This document shows positions 22,431-32,860 of a stretch of DNA of 64,000 nucleotides, piece by piece. Location: NCBI RefSeq assembly GCF_001618885.1, contig NZ_CP015114.1, forward strand, positions 434,001 to 498,000. Direction: 5' to 3'. Each line of letters starts with the position of its first letter. Positions within the stretch are counted from its first letter, which is position 1. A program made the translations under genes and the position numbers. The notes beneath the pieces are model-generated. The model was not told the origin of the DNA and did no database searches. It saw only the letters and a list, made by a program, of their open reading frames with translations. Origin of the DNA: Staphylococcus condimenti. Lineage in GTDB: Bacteria > Bacillota > Bacilli > Staphylococcales > Staphylococcaceae.

Positions 22431-22952
22431 ATGTCAACTAAAAACATAAGATGGTCGAGTATCATTATTGGGATTTTATTCGTCATTGTCGCAATTTTAG
22501 CGGTTAGTTTCCCAATTCAAAATATTTTTGCGATTACTTGGCTCATTGGTATTTTCTTTATTGCTAACGGTATTATGGAAATCTTTTTCAGAAGATTAAC
22601 AAAAGCTTTTGTTGGAATATCTGGTGGTTGGACAATTTTATTAGGTATTCTTAATATTATTTTCGGTATCTTGCTTATCATATTCCCAAATGCCGGATCT
22701 ACATTTGTTATTTATGTATTTGCATTCTGGTTTATATTCAGTTCTGTACTCGGTATTTTTGTTGTTACACCTGAAGAACGCACAAGTAAATGGTACCATT
22801 TCTTCTCAGTTTTAATTAATATCATCGGTGTTATCGCTGGTATCATCTTATTATTCAATCCTTTATTAGGTGCTTTAGCAGTTGCTTTCTTCGTAAGTGT
22901 AATGTTCTTACTTATCGGTATAAACTATATCTTCGATGCATTTGCACATTAA
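22431..22952 (+). CDS. DUF308/HdeD-family membrane protein
   Basis: The 173-residue protein consists almost entirely of six membrane helices, with alternating GILxxxxxILxxxFP-type segments typical of the HdeD/DUF308 family. In E. coli HdeD is linked to acid resistance; the role here is unknown. The frame is open for 174 bases further upstream. The ATG at 22431 is chosen because GAGGTG lies nine bases before it and the extension is not membrane-protein-like. It is a single gene with its own terminator, transcribed towards femB. Confidence 0.85.
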   Translation: MSTKNIRWSSIIIGILFVIVAILAVSFPIQNIFAITWLIGIFFIANGIMEIFFRRLTKAFVGISGGWTILLGILNIIFGILLIIFPNAGSTFVIYVFAFWFIFSSVLGIFVVTPEERTSKWYHFFSVLINIIGVIAGIILLFNPLLGALAVAFFVSVMFLLIGINYIFDAFAH

Positions 22953-22967
22953 TCTTGATGATATAGA

Positions 22968-23006
22968 AAAGATGCTTTTAAGGACTTCCTTAAAAGCATC
23001 TTTTTA
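22968..23006 (+). terminator. terminator of the DUF308 gene
   Basis: The 16-bp perfect stem AAAGATGCTTTTAAGG/CCTTAAAAGCATCTTT is followed by TT. The A run on the other side may let it serve femB as well. Confidence 0.92.
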
Positions 23007-23102
23007 TGTTCTTTCTTCCCTACTCCATTTCATAGGTTTGCAATGATATCCGATTACTTTCGCATGACATTACTGCATCTTCCTTGGTTTCAGTAGCTTG
23101 AG

Positions 23103-24362
23103 TTACTTTTTGATTTTCTTTCTAACTTTATCTAATGTTGTGAATATCCAATATTTTACTTTTTGGATCGGTTTATAGAAATCCCCGATTAACTCTTCTA
23201 TTTGTACATTAAATCCTCGTTTAAATCGATAAACGCCATAGTCTTCACTGTTTTCAGTGAAGTCGCCTGATAAGCCATAGAAGTTATATCTTTCATACCC
23301 GTGTTCGAAACAATAGTTAATCATATACCAATGCATCATATAAGGACCCATATATTGATTGTATTTTTCAGAAGATCCGCCTGAGAAATAGTTAACTTCA
23401 TAAGCATTTGTGAAGTAAACACCTGCTGCTAAATCAAGTATAGCACCATCAGTTTGGCGTAATTCGCTTGCTTTAAGCATTTCTTTTTGGTCATGATCAA
23501 TTTGTTTATCAAGTTCAGATATTTTCTTCAATTGTTTATCTGATTTATTTTCTTTTGACATCATTTGGTCGCGTCGGCTTTCTTTATCGTTAAGCCCTTC
23601 TTGCAATGTTTTGATGTATTCATCTAAATCAATATAAGCTAAAGGTACTAAAACTTTATCACCGTAATGTTCAATAAAGTTTTTGAAATAGTCATCTGTT
23701 TTTGATACGAATCCTGCGCGTTCTTCTGTTTCACGATACAATTTGAAGAAACGAACTAACTCGTCTGGACCAAGGAATTTCACTTTAACTCCATGATTAA
23801 TAGCTTTATTGATATTACGTTTACGTTGGCTATCAAATTTCTTTTTAATAGATGCAGGTGTTTGATCTTTTAAGTCCAATACACCCATCCAACGCACTTG
23901 GCTTGATGTATCATATTGTGTTGTAAAACCATGGTGTTGATAACCATGCGCTTTAAATAAGTTTACAATCGCATCATTTTGTTGTCGGCTTGGGAAAGGA
24001 TTAACATCTTTGTCATAGATTTGATAAATCCAATACGGATCCATCTTCACATATAGGCATTGGTGTTGGCGCAAGTATTTTTCTAACTCACGCAAATAAA
24101 ATTCTACTAAACCTAAATCACTATAATCCATGACCGGTCCACGATTTGAATAATAAACATAACTTCCCATAGTCGGAATTTTAGAGAATAAACTTGCTGC
24201 GATTACTTGGTTGTCATCATCCTTAATCCCTAATAACACCACTTCAAAACCGTCAGCTTCACGCGTCCCTATATTCTCTTTAGTTTGGAAATAGTGGCTT
24301 TCGAGTGATGGATTTTGAACAAAATTGTCGTATTCTTTAACTGTCAACTCTGTAAATTTCAT
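23103..24362 (-). CDS. femB: FemB, adds glycines 4 and 5 of the pentaglycine bridge
   Basis: This FemABX-family aminoacyltransferase uses glycyl-tRNA to extend the lipid II side chain in staphylococci. The 419-residue protein closely matches S. aureus FemB as I remember it. It has two GNAT-like subdomains interrupted by a helical arm at about residues 235-300 (rich in Asp, Lys, Gln), and a family motif [26 protein letters not shown]. The basic C terminus ends KVRKKIKK. It lies 26 bases after femA on the same strand with no promoter between, so the two are co-transcribed. Confidence 0.95.
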   Translation of the reverse strand: MKFTELTVKEYDNFVQNPSLESHYFQTKENIGTREADGFEVVLLGIKDDDNQVIAASLFSKIPTMGSYVYYSNRGPVMDYSDLGLVEFYLRELEKYLRQHQCLYVKMDPYWIYQIYDKDVNPFPSRQQNDAIVNLFKAHGYQHHGFTTQYDTSSQVRWMGVLDLKDQTPASIKKKFDSQRKRNINKAINHGVKVKFLGPDELVRFFKLYRETEERAGFVSKTDDYFKNFIEHYGDKVLVPLAYIDLDEYIKTLQEGLNDKESRRDQMMSKENKSDKQLKKISELDKQIDHDQKEMLKASELRQTDGAILDLAAGVYFTNAYEVNYFSGGSSEKYNQYMGPYMMHWYMINYCFEHGYERYNFYGLSGDFTENSEDYGVYRFKRGFNVQIEELIGDFYKPIQKVKYWIFTTLDKVRKKIKK

Positions 24363-24388
24363 TGATTTATTTCCCTTCTACCTTATGT

Positions 24389-25645
24389 TTATCTATCTTT
24401 GATTTTTTTCAAAGTTGTATAGAGTTTATACATTGGTTTATTGATAGGTGCAATAAAGTCTCCAACATACTCAATCACATCTGCGTTAAAACCTTTTTTA
24501 AATTTAACTACACCAGCATCTTCTGCATCATCTGTGAAATGACCGCTGATTCCATAGAAATTGTAACGATCGATACCGTGCTCAATTGCATAATTGATCA
24601 TTTCCCATTGTACCGCATAACTGCCTGCAAAATGACGGAATTCATTTGCAGTACCGCCAGCATAATACACAACTTCAAATGGATTAATAATAAAGAACCC
24701 AGCTGAAATCGGAAGTTCATTACCATGTTTTTGCTGTAAGTCTCTGGCTTCTGCGACTTTTTGATGATGTGCTTCTAATTGTTTTTCTAGATTTTCTTTC
24801 TTTTTAGCCGCTTTTTGATTATCTGGATTTTTGTTAAGGTCTTTAACAGCTTTATTAATTTCTTTTTCTAAATTATCTTGCTCAGTTCCCAATTCTTTCA
24901 AGTATTCATCGAAATCAATATAAGCCATCGGTACTAGTACACGATCTTTATAATGTTTTAATCTATGATAATAAAAGGCATCTTCACGGTCATCAAAATC
25001 TTTAGCTTCTGCTGTATCTTCCATGAATCCACGGAAAATATCCATATCTTCTTCGCCCAAGAAGCGGACTTTAACGCCATTACGTTTTACTTTTTTCGTA
25101 TTTCGTTTACGTAGACTATCCATGCCTTTCAATACATCTTGTGGCGATTTATCTTTTAAGTCTAAAACTGAATGAAAACGAATTTGGATAATTGGGTCAA
25201 AACCTGTTGTAAATCCTTCATGATGATAGCCTAACTCTTCCATTTTATCAAAAATCCAATCATTACCTGCATTACCAGTAATTTCACCATCATGATTACG
25301 GTATTGGTAAGGTAAATATGGATCAACACGCATATATAATGCATTATATTGCTTAACGTAAGCTTTTAATTCTCTAAAGAAATAGTGAACCAGTTCTTTA
25401 TTTTCGTAATCAATAACAGGTCCTCTATTTGAGTAGAAATATTTAAAGAATTTCATCACTGGTACAGCTGTGAGTAAACATGCTGCAATAACGTTGTCAT
25501 TGTTATCTTTCACGCCTACAAGGTGTGTCTCAGTTCCTTCAGCAACTTTCAACTCATAATTACCAACCATTTGTGTAAAATGGCTGTATGGCATTTGATC
25601 TGTAAATGCTCCGAATTCAGCTGTAGTTAAATTGGTAAACTTCAT
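24389..25645 (-). CDS. femA: FemA, adds glycines 2 and 3 of the pentaglycine bridge
   Basis: The 418-residue FemABX-family transferase is the first gene of the femAB operon. It matches S. aureus FemA in order and motifs: YFYSNRGPVIDYEN (residues about 69-82), RKRNTKKVKRNGVKVRF in the second GNAT-like domain, a long helical coiled-coil arm at about 245-305, and FRHFAGSYAVQWEMINYA. FemA requires the first glycine added by FemX; femX is not in this window. The ATG follows a weak AGGAG site. A candidate promoter lies about 75 bases upstream. Confidence 0.96.
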   Translation of the reverse strand: MKFTNLTTAEFGAFTDQMPYSHFTQMVGNYELKVAEGTETHLVGVKDNNDNVIAACLLTAVPVMKFFKYFYSNRGPVIDYENKELVHYFFRELKAYVKQYNALYMRVDPYLPYQYRNHDGEITGNAGNDWIFDKMEELGYHHEGFTTGFDPIIQIRFHSVLDLKDKSPQDVLKGMDSLRKRNTKKVKRNGVKVRFLGEEDMDIFRGFMEDTAEAKDFDDREDAFYYHRLKHYKDRVLVPMAYIDFDEYLKELGTEQDNLEKEINKAVKDLNKNPDNQKAAKKKENLEKQLEAHHQKVAEARDLQQKHGNELPISAGFFIINPFEVVYYAGGTANEFRHFAGSYAVQWEMINYAIEHGIDRYNFYGISGHFTDDAEDAGVVKFKKGFNADVIEYVGDFIAPINKPMYKLYTTLKKIKDR

Positions 25646-25715
25646 ATTTTAATAACTCCTAATTCGTATTCTCTATTTCATTTATCATTTGCAAGTATAA
25701 ATTTCAATCTTAACC

Positions 25716-25745
25716 ATTATACAATACCCGTATAAAAAACTAAAA
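25716..25745 (-). promoter_or_regulatory. possible femAB promoter
   Basis: TATAAT on the minus strand (25716-25721) lies about 70 bases before femA. The -35 (TTTTAG at 18 bases) is poor. The rest of the 307-base femA-trpA gap holds only the trp terminator. Confidence 0.45.
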
Positions 25746-25899
25746 TTGAAACCATTCAAAATATGGAATGAATTTTTATGTATTCAGTGCAACGCTGCAA
25801 TATTAATTTTTGTTATTTTTAATGTTTGTTTAACACTTCATATTTTCCTTGTTCTTTTATCATAACATGCAGCCAGGGTATGTTGCTTATGATAACTCC

Positions 25900-25941
25900 T
25901 AAAAAAGAGAGACTGGAATATATTTCTTTTCCAGTCTCTAA
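25900..25941 (-). terminator. terminator of the trp operon
   Basis: AGAGACTGGAA pairs with TTCCAGTCTCT and is followed by TTTTT on the minus strand, just after trpA. Confidence 0.93.
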
Positions 25942-25952
25942 AATCAAATATT

Positions 25953-26705
25953 TTATGAATTTGCTGCTGCTTTCGTTTCATCTAATGCACGACGAATGCT
26001 TTGTAAATATTGACGAATTGAAGTTTCGCTGTCATTTGCAAAACGTTTTACAATTTCACTGCCGATGACGATACCATCTGTAAATTCAGATAATGTTGAT
26101 ACTTGTTCTGGATTTCTGATTCCAAATCCAGCTACTACAGGTACATCGGCATTTTCTTGAATATATTCAATTTTGCTTTGCAGTTCTGGATGGAATTGAC
26201 CATTTTCTCCAGTTGTTGCATTCATTGTAACGGTATAGATGAAGCCGTCTGCATGTTGTGCAATCTTTTGAATACGGTCATCAGAAGCGGTCATTGCAAT
26301 CAATGAAATGATTTTAACACTGCTTTCTTTAAAACGTTCTTTCAATTGTTCTCCTAATTCAAATGGCAGGTCAGGAATGATTAAACCATACACACCTGCT
26401 GCTTCACAATCTTTGATGAATTGTTCTTCACCATAGTGCAAAATGATATTATAATATGTCATCAGTACATATTTCGTATCTTTTAATTCTTCTTTATGTG
26501 CTTTTAACTCTTGTAAAATCTTGTGTGCATTCATACCTTCTTCAATTGCTTTATTCCCTGCTTCCATAATAGTAGGGCCATCAGCAACCGGATCAGAGAA
26601 TGGCAAGCCGATTTCTACAATATCTGCCCCTTCTTCACTTAATACTTTCAAATTAGAAATAAAATCTTTGTTGCCCATGATATAAGGAATGAATAATTTA
26701 CTCAT
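25953..26705 (-). CDS. trpA: tryptophan synthase alpha subunit
   Basis: TrpA cleaves indole-3-glycerol phosphate and passes indole to TrpB. The 250-residue TIM barrel has [16 protein letters not shown] with the catalytic Glu/Asp pair (residues about 32-46) and [13 protein letters not shown] for phosphate binding. An in-frame start nine bases earlier exists. ATG 26703-26705 is chosen because GAGGTG is eight bases away. It overlaps the 3' end of trpB by eight bases and is the last gene of the operon. Confidence 0.96.
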   Translation of the reverse strand: MSKLFIPYIMGNKDFISNLKVLSEEGADIVEIGLPFSDPVADGPTIMEAGNKAIEEGMNAHKILQELKAHKEELKDTKYVLMTYYNIILHYGEEQFIKDCEAAGVYGLIIPDLPFELGEQLKERFKESSVKIISLIAMTASDDRIQKIAQHADGFIYTVTMNATTGENGQFHPELQSKIEYIQENADVPVVAGFGIRNPEQVSTLSEFTDGIVIGSEIVKRFANDSETSIRQYLQSIRRALDETKAAANS

Positions 26706-27927
26706 TATCAGCACCTCTTTCTTTCATATATTTTCTGATAGTATCCATATCTTTATCTCCACGCCCAGAAACTGTTACAACGATAATTTCATCTTTATCC
26801 ATCGTCGGCGCTAATTTTTCTACATAACTTAATGCGTGTGCACTTTCAATAGCTGGGATGATACCTTCTGCTTTTGTGAAGCGTACTAATGCTTCCATCG
26901 CTTCATCATCAGAAGCATTTGGATATTCAGCACGGCCGATATCACTGTAATAGCTATGTTCAGGTCCGATACCAGGATAATCTAATCCTGCAGAGATAGA
27001 ATGTGCAAGACCAATTTGTCCTTCTTCATTTTGTAAAAGATACATCTTAGTACCATGCAATACACCTACAGAACCTTTACCGATGGCAAGTGCATGCTTG
27101 TCTGTATCTTCACCATCACCTGCTGCTTCTACGCCGTATAATTTAACACTTTCATCTTCAACAAATGGATAGAATGTACCGATTGAATTAGAACCGCCGC
27201 CTACACATGCTACAACCGCATCTGGTAAACGCCCTTCTTTTTCTTGTAATTGTTCTTTGATTTCACTGCCGATAACACTTTGGAAATCACGCACCATAGT
27301 TGGGAATGGATCTGGTCCTAATGCTGATCCTAATAAATAGTGAGTGTCTTCAACATGACTGACCCAATATTGCAGCGCCTTGTTTACAGCATCTGATAAC
27401 GTACCTTGACCATCAGTGACTGATACTACTTTTGCGCCTAATAATTCCATTCTGAAAACATTCAATGCTTGTCGTTGAATATCTTCTTCTCCCATAAATA
27501 CAACAAGTTCCATATCAAATAATGCAGCTACTGTAGCACTCGCAACTCCATGTTGCCCGGCACCAGTTTCAGCAACTAATTTCTTTTTGCCCATTCGTTT
27601 AGCAAGTAATGCTTGTCCTAACGCATTATTGATTTTATGTGCACCTGTATGGTTCAGATCTTCACGTTTTAAATAAATTTTAGCGCCGCCAAGTTGTTTT
27701 GTGTATGAATCAGCATAAGTAAGCGGAGTAGCACGTCCTACATAGTCTTTTAAGTAACCTGCTAATTCTTCTTGGAATGCTGGATCATCTTTAGCTTCTT
27801 CATAAGCTTGTCTTAATTCTTGAATAGCTGGCATTAACGTTTCAGGAACATAACGTCCACCGTATTCTCCGAAAAATCCTAATTCATCAACTTCTGTTTG
27901 AATGGGTTGTTTTGTGTCTTTTGTCAT
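26698..27927 (-). CDS. trpB: tryptophan synthase beta subunit
   Basis: TrpB joins indole and serine with pyridoxal phosphate. The 409-residue protein has the PLP lysine in [14 protein letters not shown] (Lys98), the catalytic ETGAGQHG (about 121-128) and the glycine-rich phosphate cup [10 protein letters not shown]. The length is normal. ATGA overlaps the trpF stop codon, and its 3' end overlaps trpA, so it is translationally coupled on both sides. Confidence 0.97.
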   Translation of the reverse strand: MTKDTKQPIQTEVDELGFFGEYGGRYVPETLMPAIQELRQAYEEAKDDPAFQEELAGYLKDYVGRATPLTYADSYTKQLGGAKIYLKREDLNHTGAHKINNALGQALLAKRMGKKKLVAETGAGQHGVASATVAALFDMELVVFMGEEDIQRQALNVFRMELLGAKVVSVTDGQGTLSDAVNKALQYWVSHVEDTHYLLGSALGPDPFPTMVRDFQSVIGSEIKEQLQEKEGRLPDAVVACVGGGSNSIGTFYPFVEDESVKLYGVEAAGDGEDTDKHALAIGKGSVGVLHGTKMYLLQNEEGQIGLAHSISAGLDYPGIGPEHSYYSDIGRAEYPNASDDEAMEALVRFTKAEGIIPAIESAHALSYVEKLAPTMDKDEIIVVTVSGRGDKDMDTIRKYMKERGADNE

Positions 27928-28553
27928 ATTTGTTTCTCTCCTTTTATATATTCTGAGATTTCTTTCATTTTCACCGGATCTTTAGTTCCATCTGTTTCGA
28001 TTCCGCTTGCAATATCATAACCTGTAGCATTCAAATGCAATGCTTCAAATTCTTGGATTTTCTTCTTTGTCATACCGCCAGCAACTAAATACGGAACATC
28101 TTTTATTTCTTCTAAAATCCGCCAATCAAATGATTGTCCCGTACCACCGTAATGAATCGAAGGCGTGTCGATAATAAATAAATCTGTATCTTTTTTATAA
28201 TACTGTATACGCTCTGATATAGCATCATCAGCAGGCAATGCTTTGATGATTTTGACATCAGGGTATTTATTTTTACACCATCGCAGCATCACCCTATCTT
28301 CATCACCATGAAACTGGATTGCATTAATATTCGTTCTGCTCAGCAATTGATTTATAATATCGTCAGCGGGATTTACTACAACTGCCACTCTATAAATAGT
28401 GTCTGGCACTAAATTACTAAGTATTTCGATTTCATCGATAGATTGATGCCTTTTACTTTTAGGATAATGAATAAATCCTATGGCATCTATTTGTTGATCG
28501 GCTGCGTATTTAATGTCATCTTGTGTTTGAAAGCCGCAATATTTTAAGAACAT
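27924..28553 (-). CDS. trpF: phosphoribosylanthranilate isomerase
   Basis: TrpF converts phosphoribosylanthranilate to its carboxyphenylamino-deoxyribulose form. The 209-residue (beta/alpha)8 protein opens [12 protein letters not shown], where the catalytic cysteine of the K-(I/Y)-CG motif is Cys6. It contains [16 protein letters not shown], with the catalytic Asp and phosphate loop. It lies four bases after trpC, so it is co-transcribed and probably coupled. Confidence 0.95.
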   Translation of the reverse strand: MFLKYCGFQTQDDIKYAADQQIDAIGFIHYPKSKRHQSIDEIEILSNLVPDTIYRVAVVVNPADDIINQLLSRTNINAIQFHGDEDRVMLRWCKNKYPDVKIIKALPADDAISERIQYYKKDTDLFIIDTPSIHYGGTGQSFDWRILEEIKDVPYLVAGGMTKKKIQEFEALHLNATGYDIASGIETDGTKDPVKMKEISEYIKGEKQI

Positions 28554-28557
28554 ACTG

Positions 28558-29334
28558 TCACTCCTTTTTTAATTGCAAGCTCGGTAAAAATTCAGCAAGG
28601 TTATCACATTTCATCAATGATTCTCCGACTAATATACCGTCAATTCCTGAACCTACAATTTTTTCGACATCTTCTTTATTATGAATGCCGCTTTCTGAAA
28701 TGTAGTAGTATCCTTTACGTTTATTTTCTAGGATTTCATTGGTATGTTCGACTTTCGTTACAAATCGTGTTAAGTCACGATTGTTAACGCCAATTATTTC
28801 AGGATGTAAATCGTATGCACGACGTAATTCTTGTTTGCTGTGCACCTCAACTAATACATCTAACCCTAAAGATTTAGCATATTGATATAATTCATGCATT
28901 TGATCATCGGTTAAAATATTAACGATAAGCAATATGACTGAAGCACCTGCTTTATACGCAACATCAATTTGAATCGGTTCAATCATAAAGTCTTTGCACA
29001 GCACTGGTAAATCTGTTTCTTTAGTAAGTTTGTTTAATCTCTCATAACTTCCGCCAAAGTAATATTCATCTGTCAGCACTGAAATAGCTTGAGCGCCATA
29101 TTCTTCATATTCTTTGACCTGCTTTGTTAAATCTCGATTAGGTAAAACAGGAACTGAAGGGCTTTTAGATTTAATTTCCGCAATAACCGACAATCGTTCT
29201 CTTTCTGCTAATCGTGTGCTTAATTTTTTCTTATATCTGACATCTGTATATGGCAAACTTCTTAATAAGTCATCATAATAGCCATCTTCAAGTAATTCTT
29301 TTTTATATGCGACAATATCATCCAATATGGTCAT
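28558..29334 (-). CDS. trpC: indole-3-glycerol phosphate synthase
   Basis: The 258-residue TIM-barrel enzyme closes the indole ring. Motifs are [10 protein letters not shown] (catalytic Lys, residues about 67-76), VLCKDFMI (second catalytic Lys) and [10 protein letters not shown]. An in-frame start 48 bases upstream exists. ATG 29332-29334 is chosen because it follows AGGAGGCCAAGTAT. The gene overlaps the end of trpD by 17 bases. Confidence 0.96.
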   Translation of the reverse strand: MTILDDIVAYKKELLEDGYYDDLLRSLPYTDVRYKKKLSTRLAERERLSVIAEIKSKSPSVPVLPNRDLTKQVKEYEEYGAQAISVLTDEYYFGGSYERLNKLTKETDLPVLCKDFMIEPIQIDVAYKAGASVILLIVNILTDDQMHELYQYAKSLGLDVLVEVHSKQELRRAYDLHPEIIGVNNRDLTRFVTKVEHTNEILENKRKGYYYISESGIHNKEDVEKIVGSGIDGILVGESLMKCDNLAEFLPSLQLKKE

Positions 29335-30334
29335 ATACTTGGCCTCCTGTTTTCTTGTATTGTTCAAATGCTTTACCGTCATCTATAAGTTGTTGTGCAA
29401 GCGCTACACCTTCTTTTATAGACTCTGCTTTTTCAGATACATATAAAGCAATACCCGCATTCAAAACAACAACATCACGTTTACTGGAATGATCTTTGCC
29501 TGTCAGTATATCTAATGTAATTTCTAAGTTTTCAGCAGGTGTACCGCCTCGAAGTGTTTCATTTTCTGCTGGTTTCAAACCGACATCTTCTGCGTTTAAA
29601 TAATAAGATGTTACACCTGTTTCTTGATTAACTTCATAAATGAGATTATCGCCTGATAATGTTGCTTCATCCATACCGTTGGCCCCGTGCAGCACAATGG
29701 CACGTTTACGTTTCAAATCATATAATGTCTCTGCCATCGTTTTAACGAAATCCGGGTTATAGACACCTACTACTTGATAATCTAATTGGTAAGGGTGAAT
29801 CATTGGTCCTAAAATATTAAAAATGGTTGGACCATCCATCATTTTTCGAATTGGTTGAATATGTTTCATTACAGGATAAGTATCTGTGGCATTTAAGAAA
29901 GCTAATCCTGTCTGATTCATTTTTTCTTCTACATTTGGGACAAGCGTTGCAGCAATTCCCATTTTATTAAGTAAGTCACTGCTGCCTGAAGCGGAAGTGA
30001 TACTTTTATTACCATGTTTAAGTACATTCACATTTGCTGCTGCAACTACGAAAGAAACTGTTGTAGAGATATTAAAGCTATTTGACTTATCGCCGCCTGT
30101 ACCGCATACACACATTGCTTCAGGATAAACCGGTTGAACTGGATACATCGTTTGAATCATAGCTTGAACTAAATATGTCACTTCAACTTGATTTAATGGG
30201 CGATTTGTATATTCTGCTAATAGTGCAGCTTTTTCCTCATTTGCAATATCAGGGTTTATCAGTGTTTGGATAAATTCATTAATGTCCTGCTGTGTTAAGT
30301 TGTTTTGTTGTTGAATTTTTTGAATGAGTGTCAT
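29318..30334 (-). CDS. trpD: anthranilate phosphoribosyltransferase
   Basis: TrpD attaches phosphoribose to anthranilate. The 338-residue protein has the PRPP motif [15 protein letters not shown] (residues about 78-92), [17 protein letters not shown], and the magnesium motif [12 protein letters not shown]. Its start codon lies 56 bases inside trpG in another frame, with AAAGGGG upstream, which suggests coupled translation. The 3' end overlaps trpC. Confidence 0.96.
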   Translation of the reverse strand: MTLIQKIQQQNNLTQQDINEFIQTLINPDIANEEKAALLAEYTNRPLNQVEVTYLVQAMIQTMYPVQPVYPEAMCVCGTGGDKSNSFNISTTVSFVVAAANVNVLKHGNKSITSASGSSDLLNKMGIAATLVPNVEEKMNQTGLAFLNATDTYPVMKHIQPIRKMMDGPTIFNILGPMIHPYQLDYQVVGVYNPDFVKTMAETLYDLKRKRAIVLHGANGMDEATLSGDNLIYEVNQETGVTSYYLNAEDVGLKPAENETLRGGTPAENLEITLDILTGKDHSSKRDVVVLNAGIALYVSEKAESIKEGVALAQQLIDDGKAFEQYKKTGGQVYDHIG

Positions 30335-30902
30335 GGCGATGCGCCCCTTTCTCTACATTATGAATGAAATTTTGAATAATATCGGCTCCATGTTCTGTAG
30401 CAAATGATTCTGGATGGTACTGAATTCCGTAATGCGGATATTGTTTATGTGCAAAAGATTGAATACAATCAGCAGTTTCACCTGTGATTTCTAATACTTC
30501 AGGAAATGTTTTTGGGTCACTAATCAGACTGTGATATCGCATGATTTTAAATGATTCTGGTAAGTTTTCATATAAAACTGTTTGTTTTGTTTGATGCATA
30601 GTATCAATTTTGCCGTGCAGCACTGTTTCACCCTGAATGACTTTTCCACCGTAATAGCAAGTCAGTGCTTGTGATCCTAAGCAAATACCAAGGATTGGTA
30701 ATTCATGATAATGATTAATGATATTTTTTAAATCTTCAGTATCTTCTGGATGCCCAGGTCCCGGTGAAATTATAATGCCATCTGGATTTAAATCAAATAC
30801 CGTTGGATCATCCGGGTATTTCACAACTACATCTGTAAAACCTGCTGCGATATTTACTAAGTTATAAGTGAATGAATCGTAATTATCTATTATTAAAATC
30901 AT
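30279..30902 (-). CDS. trpG: anthranilate synthase glutamine amidotransferase subunit
   Basis: TrpG releases ammonia from glutamine for TrpE. The 207-residue class-I amidotransferase has ISPGPGHP, the nucleophile Cys74 in GICLGSQ, and the His/Glu pair in YHPESFATEHG. About 18 residues at the C terminus (His/Thr/Asn-rich, no family similarity) are encoded where it overlaps trpD by 56 bases. The family usually ends near residue 188. The ATGA start overlaps the trpE stop codon. Confidence 0.95.
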   Translation of the reverse strand: MILIIDNYDSFTYNLVNIAAGFTDVVVKYPDDPTVFDLNPDGIIISPGPGHPEDTEDLKNIINHYHELPILGICLGSQALTCYYGGKVIQGETVLHGKIDTMHQTKQTVLYENLPESFKIMRYHSLISDPKTFPEVLEITGETADCIQSFAHKQYPHYGIQYHPESFATEHGADIIQNFIHNVEKGAHRHDTHSKNSTTKQLNTAGH

Positions 30903-32308
30903 GGTGTAACCTCCAATAAACTTTTGGCTTTCAACAATGTTTCTTGTAGTTCTTTTTCTGGAACTGAGTCATATACCACACCGCAGCCTGCTTCCACATT
31001 GACGTATGTGTCATCAATCAGCATTGTACGAATAGCTAATGCAAAATCTAAATCGTGATTACAGTTAATGTAACCAACACCTCCGCTATAAACGCCTCTT
31101 TTATATGGATGCACTTCATAAATACGTTCGATTGCTCTTAACTTAGGTGCTCCTGATACTGTTCCTGTTGGCAATAAGCTTGCGATGATATCCATTGGTG
31201 AAGTCTTTTCTTTTAACTGACCTGTAACTACACTTACGATATGCATGACATGTTCATATTTTTCAATTTCCATCAATCTTTCAATTTTTGATGTGCCTGT
31301 TTGGCTTACTCTATGAATGTCATTACGTCCTAAGTCGACTAACATACGATGTTCGCTTAATTCTTTTTCATCACTTAATAGTTGCGCTGCATTTGCTTCA
31401 TCTTCTTCGTTAGTAGCACCACGTTTAATCGTTCCAGCGATTGGATTTGTAACAACTTCATTATTTTTTACTTTGACAAAGCTTTCTGGTGAACTACCTA
31501 CAATAATTGGATTATCAATATTTAAATAATACATATACGGACTAGGATTTTGTCGTTTCAATTTGCGATAAAGTTGATATGATAAGGGCTGCAACTTCTC
31601 TCCGAATTCATGCTTATAACGATATATTCTAGATGGTACGACTTGGAACATATCTCCTTCAGTAATAAGCTGTTTAAATCGAGAAACTGTCTGAATAAAC
31701 TGATTATCAGGAATATTCGGAATTATTTCTTTCTGCGATGCATGGAATGAAGTATCAGGTTGATACAATACAATATCCTGTAATGCTTGTACTTGGTTTT
31801 GTACACGCTGTTTTACTTCACCTTTATGTTCTTTAGAGAATAAGTTAGTAGAGATTACATAGAGATACTCTTTGTAATGATCAAATACATATACATTCTC
31901 AACCATGTTTAATTTCACATCAGCTTGCTCTGGGTCTGAATTGATTTCACGTCGTTTTAATACTGGAAACTCGTGTCTGACTAAGTCGAAGCTGCAAGAA
32001 CCAATAAAACCTGAAATGAAAGGCAAATCTTTTAATTCTTCATCTTCTACTTCAGCATAATATTCTTGGACGTAATCTTTTAATTTTTCATAAGGCGCTT
32101 CAGTTTCTGTAATTGTTTGATTTGGCGTGCGTATTGTCAGTTTATCCTCAGTAAGTGTTACGTCACCGTATATATCAAAAGCAACTACTGAATAGCGCCC
32201 TTTCGTTTTATTTTGACTTGCACTTTCTAAAATGATTTTCTTATCTCTTAATTGTGCTAATGCTTCTGGTGTAATATCAGCATTCAATCTATCGTATACA
32301 ACTTCCAT
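30899..32308 (-). CDS. trpE: anthranilate synthase component I
   Basis: TrpE converts chorismate to anthranilate and is normally inhibited by tryptophan. The 469-residue protein contains the N-terminal regulatory half with a version of the LLES feedback motif (ILESASQNKTKGRYS, residues about 26-40). The chorismate-binding half has NPIAGTIKRG, DLGRNDIHRVS and GTVSGAPK. It is the first gene of trpEGDCFBA. The leader has two Trp T-boxes, so transcription depends on uncharged tRNA-Trp. The ribosome binding site AAAGGAG is 11 bases from the ATG, just beyond the second terminator. Confidence 0.96.
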   Translation of the reverse strand: MEVVYDRLNADITPEALAQLRDKKIILESASQNKTKGRYSVVAFDIYGDVTLTEDKLTIRTPNQTITETEAPYEKLKDYVQEYYAEVEDEELKDLPFISGFIGSCSFDLVRHEFPVLKRREINSDPEQADVKLNMVENVYVFDHYKEYLYVISTNLFSKEHKGEVKQRVQNQVQALQDIVLYQPDTSFHASQKEIIPNIPDNQFIQTVSRFKQLITEGDMFQVVPSRIYRYKHEFGEKLQPLSYQLYRKLKRQNPSPYMYYLNIDNPIIVGSSPESFVKVKNNEVVTNPIAGTIKRGATNEEDEANAAQLLSDEKELSEHRMLVDLGRNDIHRVSQTGTSKIERLMEIEKYEHVMHIVSVVTGQLKEKTSPMDIIASLLPTGTVSGAPKLRAIERIYEVHPYKRGVYSGGVGYINCNHDLDFALAIRTMLIDDTYVNVEAGCGVVYDSVPEKELQETLLKAKSLLEVTP

Positions 32309-32333
32309 TTACCTATTCTCTCCTTTCGGCGAC

Positions 32334-32540
32334 AAAAAAGCGCCCTTGTATTTAAACAAGGACGCTCTCTGCGCGGTACCACCTTTGTTAGCAGTTAACT
32401 ATAACTGCTCACTCATTTCCCGATTTAATTTGCAGCTTCCAATAAAACCCATTTCGTTCAGCAGAGAGGTTAGTTCGCATCCACCACTAACTTTCTGAAT
32501 TCTCTTATCTGCTGATCTACTTCATTTTATCTCATCACTG
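32334..32540 (-). promoter_or_regulatory. T-box riboswitch 2 (tRNA-Trp sensing), proximal to trpE
   Basis: Minus strand: a Stem I with arms CAGCAGA/TCTGCTG, a candidate UGG specifier codon at 32449-32451 (in GAAATGGGTTTT), the canonical T-box AAAGGTGGTACCGCG at 32372-32386, and a terminator hairpin at 32334-32366 (AGCGTCCTTGT/ACAAGGGCGCT followed by six T). The organisation is complete. It is downstream of a second, similar element. Confidence 0.92.
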
Positions 32541-32555
32541 TATTTTCTTTTAATT

Positions 32556-32776
32556 TAAAAAACACCACAATAACACTATTCCCAATAAGGACGTGTTACC
32601 GTGGTGCCACCTTAGTTCAACATTTAAAATGTTCTCATTCTTATATTTAAGTTTTAAGCATTCTATCAAAAGCCCAATTCACATAATATGCTGTACTGAT
32701 TTACATCAACCATCAGTTTTCTGTGTGCTACAAAACATATCAGCTACGTTTACTTTTAATTTTTTAATAATGTAGT
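32556..32776 (-). promoter_or_regulatory. T-box riboswitch 1 (tRNA-Trp sensing), promoter-proximal
   Basis: Minus strand: a structured 5' region, a candidate UGG specifier at 32674-32676 (in GAATTGGGCTTT, the same context as in the second element), the T-box AAGGTGGCACCACGG at 32599-32613, and a terminator at 32556-32608 (CACCACGGTAACAC/GTGTTATTGTGGTG followed by six T). It is a second complete element in series with the one next to trpE. Confidence 0.88.
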
Positions 32777-32780
32777 TAGT

Positions 32781-32809
32781 ATCTTACACTTGGTTTTATA
32801 GAATGTCAA
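32781..32809 (-). promoter_or_regulatory. promoter of the trp operon
   Basis: TTGACA (32804-32809) and TAAGAT (32781-32786) are separated by 17 bases on the minus strand. Transcription would begin near 32,774, just before the first T-box. The 550-base gap upstream of trpE is thus fully explained by the promoter and two T-boxes. Confidence 0.88.
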
Positions 32810-32860
32810 CACTCAACTCTAAATTTTCTGTCATCTTTACAAAAAACTAACAATTGTCTT

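Noticed and set aside
24362..24706. Plus-strand frame of 114 codons spanning the femA-femB junction
   Set aside because: Antisense shadow of femA with no ribosome binding site.
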